Positions 9,014-16,900 of a stretch of 25,371 nt of DNA are shown here, piece after piece. How positions within the stretch are numbered: position 1 is the stretch's first letter; every line of letters starts with the position of its first letter. Origin of the DNA: an uncultured Steroidobacter sp. (GTDB lineage: Bacteria; Pseudomonadota; Gammaproteobacteria; Steroidobacterales; Steroidobacteraceae); the NCBI GenBank assembly GCA_946478975.1, contig CAMLEO010000079.1, positions 1 to 25,371 on the forward strand, in the 5' to 3' direction. The position numbers were made by a program, and so were the translations under genes. The notes below the pieces were generated by a model. It did not search any database, was not told the DNA's origin, and saw only the letters and a program-made list of their open reading frames with translations.

Positions 9014-10445
9014 GATCGCCACCGCCACGCTCTGCTGTCTCGCATGCGTCCAAGTTGTCGCAGACGCTGCAGCGAGCTCACGAGATCAGCAACTCGCCTT
9101 CCCAGGAGCGGAAGGCTTTGGCCGTTTCACACGGGGAGGACGCGGCGGCAAGGTTTATAAAGTCACAAATTTGAACGACTCCGGCCCAGGCTCGCTGCGC
9201 GAAGCGGTGGAAGCGGACGGGCCGCGCATCGTCGTGTTCGATGTCGACGGCACACTTCGCCTGAAGAGCGTGCTGCACATCAAGAACGACTTCATCACCA
9301 TCGCCGGCCAGACGGCTCCGGGCGGCGGCATTACGCTGCGCGACTACCCGCTGCAGATCAGCGCCAACGAAGTCATCGTGCGTTACATCCGGGCGCGCAT
9401 GGGCGATGAGATGAAGCTGGAAACGGACGCTGTCTCCGTCGGGCAAGGCAAAAACATCGTCATCGATCACTGCTCGGCCAGCTGGTCGAACGACGAGACG
9501 CTGTCCGTGACTCAGAAGGTCGAGCCGGGCCTGAAACATCTGACCGATGTGACCGTGCAATGGTCCATCATCTCCGAGTCGTTGAACGATGCCGGCCACC
9601 AGAAAGGCCAGCACGGCTACGGCAGCCTGATCCAAGGCTCGTACGGCGCGCGCTATTCGTTTCATCACAACTTGTGGGCACACCACGAAGCCCGCATGCC
9701 GCGGGTCGGCAACTACGCGAGTGCCAAGGTCGATGCCGACGGCATCATTGCCGACTTCCGTAACAACGTGTTCTATGACTGGGGCCCGGGCGCGACCACG
9801 GACTTCTACAACTGGCAGCCCGGCCTGGACCGCGGCTACAACATGGATCCGTTCTACGGCCGCCCCGACAACACATCGCGCTTCGCCGCCGGGACGGACC
9901 TCAACAGCAACGCGACGACTCACACCAACTTCATCAACAACTGGTACCAGCAAGGCAGCGCCACCGGCGGGCCGGTCGCGTTTTATATTCGGAACGCGAG
10001 CGGCAAGACGCACTTCTCCGGCAACACCATGGACGGCAAGCTGGTGAAGGACCAGTTCTCGCTGGTCGTGACTTCGCAGAATCCGGTCGTCTTCAAGACC
10101 GAGCAGCCGTTCGAGGTCGCGCCGGTGAAAACAGAGTCCGCGGAGTCAGCATACAAACGAGTGCTCGCCTCGGCAGGTGCGTCGAAGGCACGAGATGCAG
10201 TGGATGAGCGTGTCGTCGAATCCGTGCGTAGCAAGACGGGCCATCTCATCAATAGTCAGAAGGACGTGGGCGGTTGGCCCGAGCTGCGCACCGGCGTCGC
10301 CGCACCGGACGCGGACGGCGACGGCATGCCGGATGCCTGGGAGAAATCACACCAGCTCAATCCGGCCGATCCATCGGACGCGTCCCGCGTCGGCAAGGAC
10401 GGTTACACCAATATCGAGCTCTATCTGAACGGTTTGGTGCCCTGA
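9003..10445 (+). CDS. PL1-family pectate lyase, secreted
   Basis: The product is 480 residues with a Sec signal of about 24 residues. The mature start FPGAEGFGRFTRGGRGGKVY, followed by VTNLNDSGPGSLREAV, is characteristic of bacterial PL1 pectate lyases. Key motifs are IDHCSASWSNDE (Asp155-His156, calcium-site region) and HHEARMPRVGN, which holds the RxPR catalytic arginine region (231-234). PL1 enzymes cleave homogalacturonan by calcium-dependent beta-elimination. The C-terminal DADGDGMPDAWE (from about residue 434) is an Asp-rich calcium-binding-like motif common at the ends of such lyases. ATG 9003 follows a GAGG site and lies inside the end of the GH28 gene, suggesting translational coupling. 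The 3' end overlaps the convergent DUF4450 gene by 25 bases. Confidence 0.92.
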   Translation: MNHKIATATLCCLACVQVVADAAASSRDQQLAFPGAEGFGRFTRGGRGGKVYKVTNLNDSGPGSLREAVEADGPRIVVFDVDGTLRLKSVLHIKNDFITIAGQTAPGGGITLRDYPLQISANEVIVRYIRARMGDEMKLETDAVSVGQGKNIVIDHCSASWSNDETLSVTQKVEPGLKHLTDVTVQWSIISESLNDAGHQKGQHGYGSLIQGSYGARYSFHHNLWAHHEARMPRVGNYASAKVDADGIIADFRNNVFYDWGPGATTDFYNWQPGLDRGYNMDPFYGRPDNTSRFAAGTDLNSNATTHTNFINNWYQQGSATGGPVAFYIRNASGKTHFSGNTMDGKLVKDQFSLVVTSQNPVVFKTEQPFEVAPVKTESAESAYKRVLASAGASKARDAVDERVVESVRSKTGHLINSQKDVGGWPELRTGVAAPDADGDGMPDAWEKSHQLNPADPSDASRVGKDGYTNIELYLNGLVP

Positions 10446-13400
10446 CACAGATTGGCCTCCGTCGGCCGCGCCAACGTCACAGCCATCAACCCGATGACCA
10501 CATCGTTGGCGAGCGCCCGGACCGTCAGAGATTCGAGAGTGCGATTTGTTTCTAGTGGAAAGTCGAGGACGGTGGCCGAGCCACCGTCTACGACTCCACC
10601 CTCCGACGTCGGATCAGACGCAGCCATGCGCACCTGACCCGACCTCAGATCGACGCGGGTCGCGCGCGTCGCACGCAGCGGGAATTGATATGTAGCGGTC
10701 AGATAATCCTGATCGATTGGCCACCACGTCGACGGATTGCGCAGTGGGAAGCGCGTGCTAGTTCCATCGGCATACGCGACGACGATCTCGCCGTTATCGA
10801 TGCGGCTCTGCATGTGATTCGTCGAGCCGGCCATGAGCAAATGCGCGCGGCTGGCTCGGCCGCACAACGGCACGGCAACTTCACGGGGATAGTTGTCCCA
10901 CTGCGAGGTGAAGATGATGTTTGGTGTCGCGGCTTGACCTGGCGTTCTAAACATCAAGCCATCGGGCAATGAGAACTCCCCGTTCGCGGCCGCTCGACGC
11001 AATCCAGTGTCATCGATATTGGCCATCGCATTCACGTGCCCGGCCCACGCGCCGATGCCTTGTGTCGGCATCGCCAGCGACACATACGGCGAGCGCGGGC
11101 TTCGATACTTGCCGCGACGAAAGATCTCAGTCACGCGATCGTTAAAGTACGAACTCAGGTCGATCGGCTGCAATTGCGTGGAGGCGGAACGTTGATAAGG
11201 AGTTGTCGGCGACGACTCCGCGACTGTGCTTGCCTGAAACGAAGGCTGCCACCAGGTGAAAGTGCCCTGGCGCGTGCGCTGGAAGCGATTGCCGGGCACA
11301 TCTTCGACTGTTAGCGGCGGCCCGCTCCACTCCAGCTCCACGACGACTCTGGCATTCATCGGCGCGACGATCTCCAGCATCGGCCGACCTACCGATTCTG
11401 CATCGGCGCTCCAGCGCGCTGGCAGGCCGTTCACAGTGACCCGCGCGATTCGCTCGTGAGTCGCCGGAAGTCGCAGCTTCAGCAACTTAAAACGATGGTT
11501 GGCGGGCTGCTGAATCGTCCATCGATCCACGCGTCCTTCGCGTGCGAATGCAAATGTGAGATCGGGATGCGTGAGGCTGGCGTGCTGCCAGCCCTTGGGA
11601 AAACCGGGCCGGACTTCGAGCAGGCCGCTCAACGCATCGGGATGAATTCCAAACAGTCCTTGGACGATGGCGCGCGACATCACACCTGCGCCGTCACCGA
11701 AGTCGCGCTGGGCTTCGCGCCGATACACATCTAAATAGTTCAAAGATCCGACGTTGCCCGGCGAAATTCCCATGTACATGCTCGCGAGCAACGCGCTCTT
11801 CGTTAATCCATAGGCGGCATCGGCACGGCCGGCCTGCCAGAAACCGAGCGCCGTATGCAGGTTCTCTCCCATCACCACGTTGTTGATCGACCAGGAGTAC
11901 GGCATCCAATCGGTGGTCGCGAACATTTCATGACGCCGATCCGTCGGCACGCCCGGGCCGATCACGGGCAGACGAGGATTGAGCCGTTCGACGGCGCTCG
12001 CCATCGACCACGCCTCGCGTGGCGTCGGCACGCCGGAATCGATCGTGTGATAGAAGCTCCATAGACCCGCGCTCGGATGCACCAGCTGACGGCCGAGCAG
12101 ATCTTTGTATTCGGCGAATGCGCCCTGGTCCGCCAGCCACAGATACTTGCGCATGGCCTGGGTAATCGCATCGGCCTCGGCGTCATGAGGCTTCGCATCG
12201 TGCCCGAGCGATCTGGCGAGCCTGGCCGCCATACGATTGTGATAAATGTTGTACGCGGAGGCATACGCCACGCCGCCACCGCTGTACTGCAAGTCGTCGC
12301 TTGCCCAGATCTGGGCGTACGCTTCATACAACGGCAGGCGGTCGTCGCCGAACTCGCGACGGAACAAACGTTTCTCCCACGCGAGGTGACGCTCGATCAC
12401 GGGCCAGGCCTGTCGCGCGAATTCCAGATCTCCCGTCCAGGCAAAGTGACGAAACAGCGCGTCGATAAACACCGCATTCATGTCGTAGTGCGCGTTCGCC
12501 ATATCGCCGTTCGAATGCAAGCCGGCTTCGCTGCGAGCGAGATTGGACTCCTCGTCGGCTGGCGGCAGCTGCGCTGGAATGGGATCCGTGTTCTGCCGTC
12601 CGAACCAATAAGAGAAGTTGGCTCGCGCACGGTCGTGCCAGCCCAGTGCATCGAGCGCATAAGGTCCACGCCAGCCCAGCAGCTTCGCGCGCCACGCGAT
12701 CGCGCCATGCATGATGGCCTGCTGCGGCTCATCCCAAAGCGCGTCGGCACCGACGTTGAGTGCGCCGACGGCTGCATTCAAGAATGGATCGGGCGTGTCG
12801 ATGGCAACTCGCGTACGCAAGGCGGAGAAATATTCACGCGTCGCCTCGAACCGAGCTGCAAGCGACGCCGCCGAGAATTCAGGCGGGAGTTTCTCGACAG
12901 CCGGAGGCACATCGGTTTGTTTGCGTTTCGCGCTGACGGCGTCATAGACGTCGAGCTCTTTGGCCGCGCCGTCATTGCCGCCGACTCGCTGCACAGATAA
13001 ATAGCTGGATTCGACATTGAGCGGCAGCGTGCCGACGACCAAAGGCTTCGCCGCCGCTGGCCGGCGCGAAGCGTCGAGAGCGGCAAACAATTCTGCAGGC
13101 TGGTCCCAGAGGTCCGCATTGGCGATGCCCATGACGACGGGCTGCGATGTCATGCCGACCAACGTGGCGGCTTTGGCTTCGAGCTTGAATGTGCCCGCGT
13201 TCTGCAGCTCGATGCGATTGTCCGCCGCGAACCCAGGTTTCGGCTGGAACCATTCGCCGATCGGCACCGCCTCGGTGCCGATGTCACCATCGCGTTTGCC
13301 TCGTTGCCCGTTGACGCCGCCGAACGCCCACAACAGCTCGACACCCGGGCGAACGCCGCTCGACGACACCTGCAGAATCAAACCTTCGGTTTCGGCATAC

Positions 13401-13822
13401 GCGAGCGCGCTGATACGCAACTCACCTTCCGCGCCGAGCATCGGGTCACGAATCTCATAAAACAGCTCGCCCGGGCGATAGCCACTGGTGATATCGGCCG
13501 CCGCGTGCAGCCAACGCGTTTCGTTCTCAGCACGCAAGGCAAAGCGCAGATTGCCGCCGCGCCCCGGCAGATACAGCACGAACTCGGGCAGATCGCCGCC
13601 ATCGACACGAAACGCAGTGTTGCCGCCGTAGAGCGGACGATTGAAACGTTCCTTGCCGTTGTGAATGATGAACGCGTCCCCGCGCGGCTGGTAACGCAAG
13701 GTGCCGGCAATCTGCGCTTCAGTGTTTGGATGAATGCCGCCGACCGCAGACGGCGCCTGGGCGTTCAGCGAAATTGGCGAGATGGCGAGCGCCAGGCCCG
13801 CGAGCAGCGATTTCATCGGCAA
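10421..13822 (-). CDS. DUF4450 family large secreted protein, six-hairpin glycosidase-like
   Basis: The 1133-residue protein has a Sec signal (MKSLLAGLALAISPISLNAQ region). The segment RYQPRGDAFIIHNGKERFN, followed by PLYGGNTAFRVDGGDLPEF, identifies the DUF4450 N-terminal domain (roughly residues 28-330). The middle (about 345-790) is helical and Trp-rich, with DPFLNAAVGALNVGADALW, HSNGDMANAHYDMNA and DWMPYSWSINNVVMGEN stretches, resembling an (alpha/alpha)6 glycosidase barrel. A beta-rich C-terminal part follows. Such proteins occur in rhamnogalacturonan loci; I do not know a defined substrate. TTG 13822 has GGAGG six bases upstream, while ATG 13816 is twelve bases from it, so I prefer TTG. 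It converges on PL1, overlapping by 25 bases. Confidence 0.78.
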   Translation of the reverse strand: MPMKSLLAGLALAISPISLNAQAPSAVGGIHPNTEAQIAGTLRYQPRGDAFIIHNGKERFNRPLYGGNTAFRVDGGDLPEFVLYLPGRGGNLRFALRAENETRWLHAAADITSGYRPGELFYEIRDPMLGAEGELRISALAYAETEGLILQVSSSGVRPGVELLWAFGGVNGQRGKRDGDIGTEAVPIGEWFQPKPGFAADNRIELQNAGTFKLEAKAATLVGMTSQPVVMGIANADLWDQPAELFAALDASRRPAAAKPLVVGTLPLNVESSYLSVQRVGGNDGAAKELDVYDAVSAKRKQTDVPPAVEKLPPEFSAASLAARFEATREYFSALRTRVAIDTPDPFLNAAVGALNVGADALWDEPQQAIMHGAIAWRAKLLGWRGPYALDALGWHDRARANFSYWFGRQNTDPIPAQLPPADEESNLARSEAGLHSNGDMANAHYDMNAVFIDALFRHFAWTGDLEFARQAWPVIERHLAWEKRLFRREFGDDRLPLYEAYAQIWASDDLQYSGGGVAYASAYNIYHNRMAARLARSLGHDAKPHDAEADAITQAMRKYLWLADQGAFAEYKDLLGRQLVHPSAGLWSFYHTIDSGVPTPREAWSMASAVERLNPRLPVIGPGVPTDRRHEMFATTDWMPYSWSINNVVMGENLHTALGFWQAGRADAAYGLTKSALLASMYMGISPGNVGSLNYLDVYRREAQRDFGDGAGVMSRAIVQGLFGIHPDALSGLLEVRPGFPKGWQHASLTHPDLTFAFAREGRVDRWTIQQPANHRFKLLKLRLPATHERIARVTVNGLPARWSADAESVGRPMLEIVAPMNARVVVELEWSGPPLTVEDVPGNRFQRTRQGTFTWWQPSFQASTVAESSPTTPYQRSASTQLQPIDLSSYFNDRVTEIFRRGKYRSPRSPYVSLAMPTQGIGAWAGHVNAMANIDDTGLRRAAANGEFSLPDGLMFRTPGQAATPNIIFTSQWDNYPREVAVPLCGRASRAHLLMAGSTNHMQSRIDNGEIVVAYADGTSTRFPLRNPSTWWPIDQDYLTATYQFPLRATRATRVDLRSGQVRMAASDPTSEGGVVDGGSATVLDFPLETNRTLESLTVRALANDVVIGLMAVTLARPTEANLCQGTKPFR

Positions 13823-13828
13823 CTAAAA

Positions 13829-13833
13829 CCTCC
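13829..13833 (-). promoter_or_regulatory. Ribosome binding site deciding the DUF4450 start
   Basis: GGAGG on the minus strand lies six bases before TTG 13822 and twelve before ATG 13816. The spacing supports the rarer TTG start, which adds only two residues. Confidence 0.5.
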
Positions 13834-13920
13834 GCACCAACGACGCGTTCGAGATTATGTCTCGCGCGTATCTTACGTGCGGCCGGCGTGCCACTGATAC
13901 ACTGCACCATGAGGAGGTCC

Positions 13921-13940
13921 GAAGATCTCAGAAGATCTCA
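13921..13940 (+). repeat. Perfect 10-base tandem direct repeat in a divergent promoter region
   Basis: GAAGATCTCA occurs twice head to tail in the 170-base gap between the DUF4450 start (13822) and the lipoprotein start (13993). Each unit contains the palindrome AGATCT. A 10-base period would put both copies on the same face of the helix, so a regulator site is possible, but chance duplication cannot be excluded. The rest of the gap holds nothing I can assign firmly; TACACT at 13898-13903 is a weak -10 candidate. Confidence 0.6.
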
Positions 13941-13992
13941 TTGGACCGGACGACTAAATAAAAACGGATTGCGGGAGCAAGCGGGCGTGCGG

Positions 13993-16900
13993 ATGCAGGT
14001 TTCACGTTGGGTGTCGTTGGGATTGGTGTGCCTGCTCGCAGGCTGCGGTGGCGGAGGTGGAGGTGGCGGCGGATCCTCGCCGGATACGACTCCCGCGGCG
14101 TGTTCTTTCACAGCCCAAGCCGGAGCTGCGCCATCGACTGTCGTTATATCCAACGACATCGTCATCTCCGACATCAATGCGAATGCGCCGGTCTCCATCA
14201 CTGGCGGCGAATATTCGATCAATGGCGGCGCGTACACCTCGGCGCCAGGCACGGTTGCCAACAATCAGACGATCCGCATCCGCGCGACCTCCTCGGCCGA
14301 CCCCTCGAGCACGGTCACGGTGACTTTGACCGTCGGCGGTGTGTCAGCTTCGTTTACGGTAACCACGGTGGAGCGCGATGACGCGCCTGACGCGCTCCAA
14401 TTCCAAAGAATTGTCAACGCAACTCGCGGCACGCAGGTTACGTCCAATGCAGTGGTCGTTGCCGGCATCAACGTTCCGGTGCCGATCAGCGTCGAGAACG
14501 GCGAATACTCGATCGACGGCGGCGCCTTCACGAGCGCCGCTGGAACGATTCGCGCCGGCCAGGCTCTCGCAGTTCGCACGCAGGCCTCGATGACCTATTC
14601 GAAAGTCTCGGTAGCACGCGTCACCACCGGTTCGGTGATCTCGAACTTCGAGGTCGTCGCGGAGCTGCCGAGCTATGTTCCGGACAGCGTCGTTTTCGAC
14701 GGCCAGGACATCGTTTATTTGTTGAGTGCCAGCAACCGGCTGGTGTTCCGCTGGTCGTTGGCGGAAGAGCGTTATCTGGACGCTTACGTCGTCGGCACCA
14801 CTCTCGCCGCGCCGACGATGATTTCGTATTCACCCGCCCATCAGCGTCTGTACGTGGGCTATGCAGCCGGCGCGATGCGATACATCGATGTCACTGCGGG
14901 CAATGCAGCCGAGGTGGATTTCGCCAACCTCGAAGGCGGCCTCACCGCCATGCTCGCGGCCGGCAACTATCTGTGGGTGCAAGAGGCCCGCTACTATTCC
15001 TATCGCTACACGTTCGATCGCGCCGGCGCTCAGGCCTACCGCAGCGAGTATGGGTCCAATGCGCGTCCCCTGGCGTACAGCTGGGACCCCGTGCAGTCGC
15101 GGGTCTACCTGTTGAGCGAGTTCAGCTCGATACAATCCGAGGTGGTCAACCAGTCGAGCGGCGCGATCGGCTCGCAACTGAGCTCATACAACTTCGGCAA
15201 CAACGTTCCCGGGCCCATCCACGTTTCTCCCAGCGGCCAGCAGGTCCTGCTCGGCAGCGGCAATATATATAAACCCGAAGATTTCAAGTGGTCGAGCTCG
15301 CTTGCGGAGCCGCTTGCCGACAGCCGCTGGCTGGCTGACGGCTCGCTGGTTTCGTTGAGCACCAGCGGCGGTCAGACCACGCTGCGTCGTCGAGCGGCAA
15401 CGAGCTTCGTCAACCTGGAAACGCGCAGCTACACCGGCCAGGCGCTGCGCATCGTCGGTACCGACACCAAGATGGCGGCGCTGTTGATCGACGCCGGCAC
15501 GGTGCGCTTCCAGATCTATGTTCCTGGCGACGACACCGACGGCGACGGTGTCGCCAACACACGCGATGCGTTCCCGGCCGACGCAGCCGCCTCGCTCGAC
15601 ACCGACCACGACGGTTATCCGGACGCGTGGAACTCCGGCCGAAGCGCGAGCGACAGCACCACCGGCCTCACCCTGGACGCGTATCCCGAGGACTCCGCAT
15701 GCTATCTCCCCGCGCACGGCAACGGCACGACCTGCAACTTCAGCGCGACGCTTCCCAACTACGTGCCCGATCAAGTGGTCCAGGGCGGCGATACGGTTTA
15801 TTTGCTGAGCAATGCCAATCGCCGCGTATATCGCTGGTCGATCTCCAGCGGCGCTTACCTCAATCCGTACGTGGTCGGCATGGCCGAAGCCGGCGGCACG
15901 CTGGCTCCGGTCAAGATGGCTTACTCGAGCAGCCATCAGCGCCTGTACCTGGGGTACAGCAGTGGAGCGATTCAATACATCGATGTAGCTGCAGGCTCCG
16001 CCGAGATGCCGTTCGCCGCCACTGCGAAGGCGGTGGGTGGCCTGGTGGCGGCTGGCAACTACCTGCTGGTGCAGGACACTCGCGATGCCCGCTTCAGCGA
16101 TTACGTGTTCGATCGCAACGGCGCCCTCACCGATCTGAGCGACTGGTATTACTACTATTCCTCCGGCGACTACGCCTGGGATCCGGTTAGCTCGCGCGTC
16201 TACATACAGCGCAATGTCACACCTGGACCGGTGGCTTATATAGAGATCAATCAAGCCACCGGTCGGATCGCCTCACGCGGCGAGTCGTCCAACAGCTACT
16301 ACGCGCCGGCCCCGGTGCGCGTGTCAGCGAACGGTGAGTCCATCCTGCTCGGCAGCGGCGACATCTACAACCGCAACGGCTTGACATGGTTGCGTTCGCT
16401 CGGCGAGCAGATTGTCGACGCGCGCTGGTTCAACGACGGCTCGCTGGTTACGTTGGCCACGGCGAACAATCAAACGACGCTGCGTCGTCGCGACACCCAT
16501 TCGATCCAGGTGGAACAGCTGACCTACAACGGCCAGGCGTGGCGCGTGGTGGGCTCGGATACCCGCATGGCGGTGCTGACCATCGACAACAACACGGTGC
16601 AATTCCACATCTATGTGCCGGACGACGACAGCGACGACGATGGTGTGACGAACAGCCAGGACGCGTTCCCACGCGATCCGGCCGCAGCGCTCGACAGCGA
16701 TCGCGATGGCTATCCGGATGCATGGAATCCGGGCCGCAGCGCCAGCGACAGCACCACTGGCTTGAGCCTGGATGCGTATCCCAGCGACTCCGCGTGTTAT
16801 CTGTCTTCTCACGGCACCGGCGGCAACTGTAACTACGGCGCCACGGTTCCCGGTTACGTTCCGGATCAAGTGCTCCAGAATGGCGATACGGTTTATCTGT

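Noticed and set aside
7628..9028. Long minus-strand open frame antisense to GH28
   Set aside because: Composition is typical of a high-GC shadow frame; the GH28 frame carries all catalytic motifs.
13726..13992. Earlier starts for the giant lipoprotein, including ATG 13909
   Set aside because: They would put 28 or more residues before the lipoprotein signal, and the earliest overlaps the DUF4450 coding region. GTG 13987 is the only close alternative.
14050..14080. Glycine-codon run as a possible phase-variable repeat
   Set aside because: The nine glycines use mixed codons (GGT, GGC, GGA), not a pure nucleotide repeat, and this linker is common in lipoproteins after the lipid Cys.
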